NCBI GenBank assembly: GCA_023230795.1
Contig: JALNWR010000168.1
Coordinates: 1-5,656 of the forward strand
Source of the DNA: Candidatus Cloacimonadota bacterium
Lineage (GTDB): Bacteria > Cloacimonadota > Cloacimonadia > Cloacimonadales > Cloacimonadaceae
Direction of reading: 5' to 3'
Length of the DNA stretch: 5,656 nucleotides
Within the stretch, counting starts at the first letter, position 1. Each line of letters opens with the position of its first letter. The notes beneath the pieces were generated by a model. It saw nothing but the letters and a program-made list of their open reading frames with translations, did not search any database and was not told the origin of the DNA. The position numbers and the translations under genes are program-made. Below, piece after piece: positions 1-5,377 of this stretch.

Positions 1-466
1 CCTTGCCCCAGAGCTCGGCATTGATGAAGTTTCCCAGGCGTCCCAAAGCCAGGCCTATGCCCACTATCGGCATAGCGGGGTCTGCCATGGCCAGGAACGA
101 AAGCTTGTTTTGCCGGCAGAATATAAGGCCCGCGATGATCACACCCAAAGCGCCGCCGTGGAAGCTCATGCCTCCTTCCCATACGGCCAGGATGGCCAGC
201 GGATTCGCAAGATAATACAAGAAATTGTAAAAGAGCACATAGCCCAAGCGGCCGCCCAGGATCACTCCCAGCATGATATAAAAGATCAAAGATTCATATT
301 TATCCCGCTTTAGCTCTATGCCTTTGAGGCGCAAAAGCGGACGATACAGCAAATAGGCCAGCACAAAGCTGAGCACATACAAAAAGCCATACCAGCGTAT
401 ATGCAGATCAAGCCCAAACAGCCTGAAGCTGGCTATCTCGGGACTGATATCAGGAAATCTTATCAT
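1..466 (-). CDS. lgt: Prolipoprotein diacylglyceryl transferase, N-terminal 155 residues (runs off the left edge)
   Basis: Lgt is an inner-membrane enzyme that transfers diacylglycerol from phosphatidylglycerol to the lipobox cysteine of prolipoproteins, the first step of lipoprotein maturation. I translated the minus strand from the ATG at 466. It begins MIRFPDISPE and shows the family hallmarks in order: HIRWYG (Tyr26), hydrophobic segments at about 26-43 and 60-82, GGRLGY (71-76), VWEGGMSFHGG (95-105, His103), and GRLGNFINAELWG (142-154, with Arg143, Asn146, Glu151 and Gly154). As I recall the E. coli enzyme, its key residues carry these same numbers, which supports the chosen start. E. 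coli Lgt is about 290 residues, so roughly half is present; the C-terminal arginine region lies outside the window. The start is 4 bases after the etfB stop, with only a weak upstream GAG, so translation is probably coupled to etfB. Confidence 0.95.
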   Translation of the reverse strand, partial: MIRFPDISPEIASFRLFGLDLHIRWYGFLYVLSFVLAYLLYRPLLRLKGIELKRDKYESLIFYIMLGVILGGRLGYVLFYNFLYYLANPLAILAVWEGGMSFHGGALGVIIAGLIFCRQNKLSFLAMADPAMPIVGIGLALGRLGNFINAELWGK

Positions 467-470
467 CGCT

Positions 471-1256
471 TCATCTCTTGGTAAATTCATCTAAGCGTTT
501 TACGATCAGATCGACGGCCTGCTCGGGGTCTCCGTCAAATTTCTCCACCTGTTTATCGTGTTTGGGGCTAAAGATATTCAGCACCTGAGTGGGAGAGCCA
601 TTCAGCCCGATCTTGGCTTCGTCCAGGTTCAAATCTTCTGCGGTCAAGATTTTAAGCTCTGCATTGCGGGCGCTGCGCTTGCCTCTCAGCGAAGGCAGCC
701 GGGGGTTGTTGATCTCCTTGACTACCGAGATCAGGCCCGGAAGCTGCATCTGCACCGTGTCGTAGCCATCTTCCATGAGGCGCTGCACCTGGGCTTTGCA
801 AGAATCTATGCTTTCGATCTTGCGGACAAAACAGGTCTGCGGAATATCCAGATGAGCGGCGATGCCGGGCCCCACCTGTGCGGTGTCTCCATCTATAGCC
901 TGCTGACCGGTGAGGATAAGGGTGTAATCTCCTAAGTACTTGATAGCGGAGGCCAGGGTATAGCTGGTGGCCCAGGTATCCGCTCCGGCAAATTTGCGAT
1001 CGCAAAGCAGATAGATTTCATCCACGCCCAGCGAAACCGCCTCGCGCAGGGTGGCTTCGGTCTGCGGAGGGCCCATGCTGATGGCGATAACGGTGCCGCC
1101 ATGGGCTTCTTTCAGGCGCACCGCCTCTTCTACGGCGTAAGCGTCAAAGGGATTCAGAATGCTCTCTACGCCTTCGCGAATCAGGGTATTGGTTACCGGA
1201 TCTATCCTGATCTCGGTGGTATTTGGGACCTGCTTGATACATACTATATAACGCAT
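471..1256 (-). CDS. etfB: Electron transfer flavoprotein beta subunit, clostridial/bifurcating-like type
   Basis: EtfB pairs with EtfA to form a cytoplasmic FAD heterodimer that shuttles electrons between acyl-CoA or related dehydrogenases and NADH, ferredoxin or quinone partners. The 261-residue length is normal for the family. Visible motifs are the N-terminal IVCIKQVPNT (4-13), NPFDAYAVEEAVRLKE (35-50), MGPP (61-64), DRKFAGADTWATS (86-98), the nucleotide-binding loop GQQAIDGDTAQVGP (117-130), KEINNPRLPSLRGK (180-193) and the C-terminal GSPTQVLNIFSPK (220-232). The DGDTAQVGP loop resembles EtfB of Acidaminococcus and clostridia, where a second FAD is bound, more than mitochondrial EtfB, which binds AMP. 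A bifurcating role is therefore plausible but inferred. The AAAGGAG Shine-Dalgarno overlaps the TAA stop of the upstream aminotransferase, which fixes the ATG at 1256. Oddly, the next gene is lgt rather than etfA, and none of the other genes in the window is etfA. Confidence 0.95.
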   Translation of the reverse strand: MRYIVCIKQVPNTTEIRIDPVTNTLIREGVESILNPFDAYAVEEAVRLKEAHGGTVIAISMGPPQTEATLREAVSLGVDEIYLLCDRKFAGADTWATSYTLASAIKYLGDYTLILTGQQAIDGDTAQVGPGIAAHLDIPQTCFVRKIESIDSCKAQVQRLMEDGYDTVQMQLPGLISVVKEINNPRLPSLRGKRSARNAELKILTAEDLNLDEAKIGLNGSPTQVLNIFSPKHDKQVEKFDGDPEQAVDLIVKRLDEFTKR

Positions 1257-1267
1257 TTTCTGCTCCT

Positions 1268-2371
1268 TTAGCGGTAAAATTCTGTGATGCTATCTACCAC
1301 ATATTGCTGCATGTCTTCAGTCAATTCTGGATAGATGGGGATGGAGAGCACCTTTTCGGCCAGCTCTTCAGATACAGGCATATCGCCCTGTTTGCCGCCC
1401 ATCTCGCTGAAACACTCTTGCAGATGCAGGGGTAGGGGATAATATACCGCACAGGCTAGGTCCTTTTTCTTCAGATGCTGCATCAGCTCGTCCCGGCGGG
1501 ATGCTATGAGGGTATATTGATTGTAGATAGTTTGCGCTTTGGGGTCTATATAAGGGGTGGTAAGTCCGTCGATTCCGGCCAGGTGCCGATCGTAAAAAGC
1601 GGCATTGGCACGGCGAGCTTTGCTCCAGGCGGCTAGATGATCCAGCTTTACCAGCAGCACAGCAGCTTGCACGGTGTCCAGACGACTGTTCAAGCCCACG
1701 CATTTGTGGTAGTATTTGGGGCCTTCGCCATGCACACGCAGCTGTCTGAGCGCAGCGGCGAGGTCATCGTCGTTGGTCAGGCACATGCCGGCGTCTCCCA
1801 TCGCGCCCAGATTCTTGCTGGGGAAGAAAGACAGCGTGCCGATATCTCCGAAAGAGCAACTCATCTTATTATCCCAGGTGGAGCCGATGCCTTGGGCATT
1901 GTCCTCTATCACCTTCAGATTGTGCCTGCGGGCTATGTCCATGATGGCCGGCATATCCGAGCATTGGCCAAAAAGGTGCACCGGCATGATGGCTTTGGTA
2001 TTTGGGGTGATAGCCGCCTCTATTTTGCTGGGGTCCAGATTGAAGGTTTTGGGGTCTATATCCACAAAGACGGGACGGGCATGATTTCGCCAGATCGACG
2101 AAGCCGTGGCAAAAAAGGTGAAGGGAGTGGTGATGATCTCATCGCCCTGCCCAATCTGTAAAGCCTTCACCGCCAGCACCAGAGCGTCTGTGCCGGAAGC
2201 GCAGCCAATGGCGTGTTTGATGCCCAGATAGCCTTGCATCTTCTCTTCAAATTCCTTTACCTGAGCGCCCATAATGTAATGGTGCGAGGCAAAGACTTTG
2301 TCCAATTGCCTGCGAATCTCAGGCATCAGCGCTTCGTATTGAGCGTGTAAATCTAACATCGGTATTTTCAT
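1268..2371 (-). CDS. DegT/DnrJ/EryC1/StrS family PLP-dependent sugar aminotransferase (WbpE/WlbC-like)
   Basis: These cytoplasmic PLP enzymes transfer an amino group, usually from glutamate, to a keto group on a nucleotide-linked sugar, making amino sugars for O-antigen, capsule or exopolysaccharide. The 367-residue protein has the full fold: substrate loop HYIMGAQVKEFEEK (31-44), PLP-phosphate motif ASGTDAL (58-64), TTPFTFFATA (81-90), PVFVDIDPKTFNLDP (100-114), PVHLFGQCSDM (130-140), VIEDNAQGIG (154-163; Asp157 should contact the pyridine nitrogen), and SFFPSKNLGAMGDAG (181-195) with Lys186 as the Schiff-base lysine. Then come RVHGEGPKYYH (212-222) and GLNSRLDTVQAAVL (226-239). The VHLFGQCSDM and GLNSRLDTVQAAVL stretches resemble WbpE/WlbC, which aminates UDP-3-keto-GlcNAcA. 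Substrate cannot be fixed from sequence, and the WbpA/B/D partners are not in the window. A strong AAGGAG, starting inside the TAA stop of the export gene, supports the ATG at 2371. Confidence 0.93.
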   Translation of the reverse strand: MKIPMLDLHAQYEALMPEIRRQLDKVFASHHYIMGAQVKEFEEKMQGYLGIKHAIGCASGTDALVLAVKALQIGQGDEIITTPFTFFATASSIWRNHARPVFVDIDPKTFNLDPSKIEAAITPNTKAIMPVHLFGQCSDMPAIMDIARRHNLKVIEDNAQGIGSTWDNKMSCSFGDIGTLSFFPSKNLGAMGDAGMCLTNDDDLAAALRQLRVHGEGPKYYHKCVGLNSRLDTVQAAVLLVKLDHLAAWSKARRANAAFYDRHLAGIDGLTTPYIDPKAQTIYNQYTLIASRRDELMQHLKKKDLACAVYYPLPLHLQECFSEMGGKQGDMPVSEELAEKVLSIPIYPELTEDMQQYVVDSITEFYR

Positions 2372-2386
2372 AGTATATAAAACTCC

Positions 2387-3766
2387 TTATTTGGTGAGGC
2401 TTTGAACCCCAATTAAGATCGTGATGGCTGAGGCTGCGACGCTGACAATATCCTTGAGGTCTATCCAGAAACTGCGATCCAGTTTATCCGGAACAAAGAT
2501 CATATCCCCCGGTTTCAGAGGCTTATCTTTCCTGGCCTTTTCCCAATTTCCGCTGCTGGCATTCAATATCCTGATTCCCAGGTAATTGCGATTGCTGGCA
2601 TATCCTCCGGCTTGCTTAACATAATATTTATAGCCTTTGCCTTCTTGAAAAGGTATCAGACCCGGATTTTTCACCTGTCCGCTCACCCGCACCATGTTCA
2701 GCTCTTGGGGTAAGTATATATAATCTCCATCATTTAAGATGATATTGCCTTCTTTGCCTTCGCTGTGCAGAACCCGGGCAAAATCTACGCTGTAGCGTCC
2801 TCGGGCCTGACGCAGCTTGCTGCGGAAATAGGCATATTCGATGGGGCTCATCTCTGCGGTATCATGCAGTTTGAGGCGTTCAAATTCGGGGTCCATCTCG
2901 GCATTGAAAGTGTGGTTCAGCACCACTGCATTGGCCAGATCAGCATCTTCAGTGACGCCGCCGGCCATTTGGATGGCATCCCACAGGCTGGCATCTTCCG
3001 CCAGGATATACTCGCCCTGATGCACAAATCTACCGCTTAGATTTACCAGCTTTTTCTCCTGGAAACGGCTGTTTATGGGGATCATCAGCAGGTCTCCGGG
3101 ATACATAGCGGTAGCTTTGAGCTGGGGCTGATCTACAAGATTCAGGATTTGGGTCTGGTAAGGACTGTCTTTTCCCTGATATATGTTCAGGCGCACTGCC
3201 GAGAGCTCGGCCCCGGGCAGAGTGCCCAAAGCCAGATCGATAATCTGCCCCACGGTGTCTCCCTGTTTATATTCCAGATCGCCGGCATAAGCCACGGCTC
3301 CGCGGATGCTGACTATATCCTCTATCACCGGCACGTGGACGATATCCCCATCTCGGAGCAGGGGGTTTTGGGAGATGTCCCCCTGGCGGTAAAATCTCAG
3401 CAGATCGTAAGTCTCCTGCTGCCCACCCCGCATCAAAACGATATGACGCAGCGCCTGATGTTTGGCAAAATCGCGGGTTTCCTCTTCTTCTTCCCTTAGT
3501 AGCGGAATCGGATTCAGCTTCTGCAAGGGGTCTGTGTCCAGCTTGATACTGCTCGGCTGGCGCAGACCCAGCTCATCAGAACTTTCTGCCTTCAGCAGAG
3601 CATCCGAAAGCCGATCTGAAGAATAGACTTTGTATGTGCCGGGGTTTTCTACATAACCGCTGATGCTGATGCTGAGCTGCGGTATCTCTGCCAGGGGGAA
3701 ATCCAGCGCAAAACTCAAGTTCATGATCAGCAGCAAGGCTATGCTGCATATATACTTAATTCTCAT
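2387..3766 (-). CDS. SLBB-repeat polysaccharide export protein (Wza/GumB-related)
   Basis: The protein likely forms part of the envelope conduit for a polysaccharide. Residues 1-20 form a signal peptide (basic MRIK, hydrophobic SIALLLIM, then LSFA before LDF). No lipobox cysteine is visible, so unlike Wza it is probably not a lipoprotein. Four SLBB-like units follow, starting at ISGYVENPGTYKV (35-47), IRGAVAYAGDLEY (154-166), LSGRFVHQGEYIL (243-255) and VSGQVKNPGLIPF (361-373). Each unit closes with a G-D-x-hydrophobic-P-type strand: DGDIVHVP (139-146), PGDLLMIP (223-230), DGDYIYLP (346-353) and PGDMIFVP (419-426). The C-terminus, about 434-456 (FWIDLKDIVSVAASAITILI), is a hydrophobic or amphipathic helix as in outer-membrane export proteins. 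I see no separate N-terminal polysaccharide-export domain; the mature protein goes almost directly into SLBB 1. The start overlaps the epimerase end by 11 bases, which suggests coupled translation. Its product context is the flanking sugar-modifying enzymes. Confidence 0.88.
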   Translation of the reverse strand: MRIKYICSIALLLIMNLSFALDFPLAEIPQLSISISGYVENPGTYKVYSSDRLSDALLKAESSDELGLRQPSSIKLDTDPLQKLNPIPLLREEEEETRDFAKHQALRHIVLMRGGQQETYDLLRFYRQGDISQNPLLRDGDIVHVPVIEDIVSIRGAVAYAGDLEYKQGDTVGQIIDLALGTLPGAELSAVRLNIYQGKDSPYQTQILNLVDQPQLKATAMYPGDLLMIPINSRFQEKKLVNLSGRFVHQGEYILAEDASLWDAIQMAGGVTEDADLANAVVLNHTFNAEMDPEFERLKLHDTAEMSPIEYAYFRSKLRQARGRYSVDFARVLHSEGKEGNIILNDGDYIYLPQELNMVRVSGQVKNPGLIPFQEGKGYKYYVKQAGGYASNRNYLGIRILNASSGNWEKARKDKPLKPGDMIFVPDKLDRSFWIDLKDIVSVAASAITILIGVQSLTK

Positions 3767-4715
3767 AATACTCTATCATGCGAGTGATGATGTCGTCGAG
3801 CCGATACTCCGGTTCATAACCGATAAACTCTTTGATCTTGTCCAAATCCGGCTTACGGTTCATCATATCCTCAAATCCTTCTTCATAAGCAACTTCATAG
3901 CTCATGTATTCGATCTTGGATTTGCTTTCGCACATCTTCTTCACCTTTTGAGCCAGCTCTTCTATGCTGATCGCTTCCGTGGTGCCTACGTTGAAGATCT
4001 CGCCTTCGCATTCCGGGCTGTTCATCAGCTTGATAAAAGCGCCTACCACATCGGAAACATCGGCAAAACAGCGGGTCTGCTTGCCCGTGCCAAAGATTAC
4101 TATGGGTTGATCCATCAAGGCTGATTTGATGAACTTTGGCAAGACCATGCCATACTGTCCGGACTGCCGGGGACCCACGGTATTGAAACAGCGCACTATC
4201 ACTACCGGCAATTTCTTTTCGCGATGAAAAGCCAGAGCCATAAATTCGTCGATAGCCTTGGAGCAGCTATAGCCCCAACGGCTGATGTGAGTGGAGCCCA
4301 AAAGACGATCGTCCTGCTCTGAAAACGGCATTTTTTCGCTCTTGCCATAAATCTCGCTGGAGGAGGTGATCAAAGCCTTGGATTTGTATTTGTTGCACAG
4401 CTCCAGAACGTTGTCTGTGCCCGTAATATTGGTTTTTAGCGAGAGCAGCGGGTTTTCGATGATGTATTTCACTCCCACCGCAGCGGCCAGGTGATAGACC
4501 TGCTTGCATTTCGAGATTAGCTCGCTCATCAGCTCACGATCCAATATGCTTCCCATATGGAAATGGAACTTGGGATTTTCCCTTAAGGTTTTTATGTTTT
4601 CGAGACTTCCTGTAGATAGGTTATCTATCGCGTACACTTCATGGCCTTCTTTGAGAAGACGTTCGGCCAGATGCGAACCAATGAAGCCCGCGCCACCTGT
4701 GATCAGTATTTTCAT
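3756..4715 (-). CDS. NAD-dependent nucleotide-sugar epimerase/dehydratase/decarboxylase (extended SDR)
   Basis: An extended short-chain dehydrogenase acting on an NDP-sugar; the nearest look-alikes are UDP-glucuronate decarboxylase and UDP-glucose 4-epimerase/GDP-mannose dehydratase-type enzymes. The 319 residues show a Rossmann motif TGGAGFIG (6-13; Gly7, Gly10, Gly13), Asp31 in YAIDN for the adenosine ribose, HLAAAVGV (75-82), the active-site strand SSSEIYG (118-124, Ser119/Ser120 and Glu121), the catalytic YSCSK (Tyr149, Lys153), RCFNTVGPRQSGQYGMV (175-191) and FGTGKQTRCFADVSDVV (208-224). The substrate cannot be decided from sequence alone. An in-frame ATG 18 bases upstream (4733) has no Shine-Dalgarno, whereas the ATG at 4715 sits 5 bases after ACGGAG and starts right at the expected MKILITGGAG, so 4715 is preferred. 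It is the first gene of the minus-strand operon and overlaps the export gene at its 3' end. Confidence 0.93.
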   Translation of the reverse strand: MKILITGGAGFIGSHLAERLLKEGHEVYAIDNLSTGSLENIKTLRENPKFHFHMGSILDRELMSELISKCKQVYHLAAAVGVKYIIENPLLSLKTNITGTDNVLELCNKYKSKALITSSSEIYGKSEKMPFSEQDDRLLGSTHISRWGYSCSKAIDEFMALAFHREKKLPVVIVRCFNTVGPRQSGQYGMVLPKFIKSALMDQPIVIFGTGKQTRCFADVSDVVGAFIKLMNSPECEGEIFNVGTTEAISIEELAQKVKKMCESKSKIEYMSYEVAYEEGFEDMMNRKPDLDKIKEFIGYEPEYRLDDIITRMIEYYEN

Positions 4716-4720
4716 TTTAG

Positions 4721-4726
4721 CTCCGT
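4721..4726 (-). promoter_or_regulatory. Ribosome binding site of the epimerase gene
   Basis: Read on the minus strand the bases are ACGGAG, ending 5 bases before the ATG at 4715. No comparable purine run precedes the longer ATG at 4733. This site therefore decides the start in favour of 4715. Confidence 0.7.
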
Positions 4727-4772
4727 AAGACATTATTGGAAGTGCTTTTTAGGCATTTTCCCAGTAACGGTA

Positions 4773-4801
4773 ACATTATCTGTCTGCTGTGATTCTGTCA
4801 A
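4773..4801 (-). promoter_or_regulatory. Predicted sigma70-type promoter of the polysaccharide/etfB/lgt operon
   Basis: On the minus strand a perfect -35 hexamer TTGACA (4801-4796) is preceded by an A/T-rich TTTTTTA run (4808-4802) that could act as an UP element. Two overlapping -10 choices follow: GATAAT (4780-4775), 5 of 6 consensus bases but only 15 bases of spacing, and TAATGT (4778-4773), a poorer match with ideal 17-base spacing. Either places transcription start near 4766-4768, giving a leader of about 50 bases before the ATG at 4715. This is pattern recognition only. Confidence 0.5.
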
Positions 4802-4822
4802 TAAAAAACCATCAGGCAGACA
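4781..4822. promoter_or_regulatory. Candidate operator: inverted repeat TGTCTGC / GCAGACA around the -35
   Basis: TGTCTGC at 4781-4787 and its exact reverse complement GCAGACA at 4816-4822 form a 7-bp inverted repeat. One arm lies in the -35/-10 spacer and the other just upstream of the -35 on the minus strand. Arm starts are 35 bases apart, between three and four helical turns. The placement suits a dimeric or looping regulator, but a 7-bp match could arise by chance. Confidence 0.3.
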
Positions 4823-4947
4823 TTCTCCCATTTATTTTGAACCTGATTTCGATTACGCAGCCTGCCTTCCCATCTTGCAAGTTGCAGTAGCCCTTCCGTA
4901 TAACATGTGATAGATATGCCGTGTAGATAAGGGTAATATTTACTGCT

Positions 4948-4972
4948 ATCTCCACGACATCTCTACGACATC
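4948..4972. repeat. 11-base tandem repeat ATCTCYACGAC, 2.3 copies
   Basis: ATCTCCACGAC (4948-4958) is followed directly by ATCTCTACGAC (4959-4969) and then ATC, with one mismatch between copies. The 7-mer ATCTCTA in the second copy reappears in both copies of the 28-base direct repeat downstream (5052-5058 and 5091-5097). This hints at a common origin of the repeats in this region. Confidence 0.7.
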
Positions 4973-4975
4973 AAA

Positions 4976-5046
4976 GGGGTTAGGGGTTAGGTTTTAAAGG
5001 TTAGGGGGTTAGATTTTAGGTGATAGGTTTTAGGCTTTAGGGGTTA
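4976..5046 (+). repeat. Telomere-like degenerate heptamer array, consensus GGGGTTA, ten units
   Basis: The stretch divides without gaps into ten units, all ending in TA: GGGGTTA, GGGGTTA, GGTTTTA, AAGGTTA, GGGGGTTA (8 bases), GATTTTA, GGTGATA, GGTTTTA, GGCTTTA, GGGGTTA. Three units are identical and the rest differ mainly in the first four bases. The plus strand has almost no C (one in 71 bases), a strong strand asymmetry. Runs of four or more G at 4976, 4983, 5004 and 5040 are separated by long loops, so a tight three-tier G-quadruplex is not predicted, but a two-tier one is possible. It is not coding in any obvious way and no function is known to me. Confidence 0.8.
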
Positions 5047-5049
5047 GTG

Positions 5050-5116
5050 GTATCTCTATTTTGCCTTAAAAGAATTTGAGGGAGATCTGTATCTCTATTT
5101 TGTCTTAAAAGACTTT
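5050..5116 (+). repeat. 28-base direct repeat, two copies 39 bases apart
   Basis: Copy 1 is at 5050-5077 and copy 2 at 5089-5116. Each begins GTATCTCTATTTTG and ends with TTT; they differ only at 5064/5103 (C versus T) and 5074/5113 (A versus C). The 11 bases between copies (5078-5088) are not repeated. Copy 1 starts just after the heptamer array and copy 2 ends just before the first hairpin. Confidence 0.8.
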
Positions 5117-5118
5117 AG

Positions 5119-5138
5119 CTGGCAGTTTTAACTGCCAG
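5119..5138. repeat. Perfect 9-bp inverted repeat (hairpin 1)
   Basis: Arms CTGGCAGTT (5119-5127) and AACTGCCAG (5130-5138) are exact reverse complements around a TT centre; as RNA it would form an 8-bp stem with a UUUA tetraloop. No T-run follows on either strand, so it does not look like an intrinsic terminator. Neither neighbouring gene ends here. Confidence 0.75.
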
Positions 5139-5170
5139 GACGGATTCTGACACACGCCCCAAGACGTTTC

Positions 5171-5190
5171 CCCCGCCTTTTAAGGCGGGG
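5171..5190. repeat. Perfect 9-bp GC-rich inverted repeat (hairpin 2)
   Basis: Arms CCCCGCCTT (5171-5179) and AAGGCGGGG (5182-5190) pair perfectly around a TT centre, the same layout and the same TTTTAA core as hairpin 1, 52 bases upstream. The stem is stable, but neither strand shows a following T-tract. If the plus-strand transcript began upstream of it, it would sit in a long leader about 190 bases before the ATG at 5378. Confidence 0.75.
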
Positions 5191-5327
5191 CAACCGGGCC
5201 TGTATGTCCACATCTAAGACAGATCATGAATTGCACTAAGGCTTGAGCACTCATCTGATGATCCAGGGTTTTGAGAGCTTCATAGCTGCCAGCGAACTCA
5301 TTTATTTTCAGCTATATGGAACAATAA

Positions 5328-5356
5328 TTGCAACAGTTAAATAATAGACTAAATAC
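5328..5356 (+). promoter_or_regulatory. Weak candidate promoter for the plus-strand secreted-protein gene
   Basis: TTGCAA (5328-5333) matches the -35 consensus at 4 of 6 positions. With 16 bases of spacing it is followed by TAAATA (5350-5355), a poor -10. An alternative -10, AATAAT at 5340-5345 (5 of 6), lacks a convincing -35. The stretch is A/T-rich and correctly placed upstream of the ribosome binding site, so a promoter probably lies here, but the exact boxes are uncertain. Confidence 0.3.
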
Positions 5357-5365
5357 GAGATTCTG

Positions 5366-5372
5366 AAGGAGG
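5366..5372 (+). promoter_or_regulatory. Strong ribosome binding site of the secreted-protein gene
   Basis: AAGGAGG, a near-full complement of the 16S rRNA tail, lies 5 bases before the ATG at 5378. It fixes that start codon and predicts high translation. Confidence 0.85.
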
Positions 5373-5377
5373 AGATC

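Larger units (their letters stand above)
4716..5377. other. Repeat-rich divergent intergenic region
   Basis: No convincing gene lies between the two divergent units. The region holds, left to right, the leader and promoter of the minus-strand operon (to about 4822), an unremarkable stretch at 4823-4947, an 11-base tandem repeat, a 71-base heptamer array, a 28-base direct repeat, two perfect hairpins, and finally an A/T-rich promoter-like stretch (about 5300-5360) before the plus-strand gene. The region is long compared with the 4-15 base gaps or overlaps within the operon. The repeats are packed into 4948-5190. I found no tRNA, rRNA or recognisable riboswitch in it. Confidence 0.75.

Noticed and set aside
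3..313. Two plus-strand open frames at the left edge
   Set aside because: They overlap the clearly conserved lgt coding sequence on the minus strand.
558..935. Plus-strand open frame opposite etfB
   Set aside because: Antisense shadow of etfB; no plausible domain.
1637..2161. Long plus-strand open frame opposite the aminotransferase (also 1716-2084)
   Set aside because: It lies wholly over a well-supported PLP enzyme gene on the other strand, with no recognisable motif; an antisense shadow.
3663..4124. Plus-strand open frame across the epimerase/export junction
   Set aside because: It covers two overlapping, well-supported minus-strand genes and has no family features.
4716..4733. Longer start for the epimerase gene at the ATG at 4733 (adds MSYGAK)
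   Set aside because: No ribosome binding site precedes it, while ACGGAG precedes the ATG at 4715, which begins directly at the Rossmann strand as expected for the family.
4641..4910. Plus-strand 89-codon frame spanning the epimerase start and its promoter
   Set aside because: Its first part is antisense to the epimerase, it has no ribosome binding site, and its composition does not look like a protein gene.
4976..5046. True telomere or chromosome end, or CRISPR array
   Set aside because: The units are degenerate, only ten in number, and lie between two ordinary bacterial genes; there are no spacer-repeat alternations as in CRISPR.
5171..5190. Hairpin 2 as an intrinsic terminator
   Set aside because: There is no T-tract after the stem on either strand and no gene ends nearby, since both units point away from this region.
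5226..5243. Short plus-strand ORF from the ATG at 5226, which shares AGATCATGAA with the real start at 5378
   Set aside because: It stops after six codons and has no ribosome binding site.
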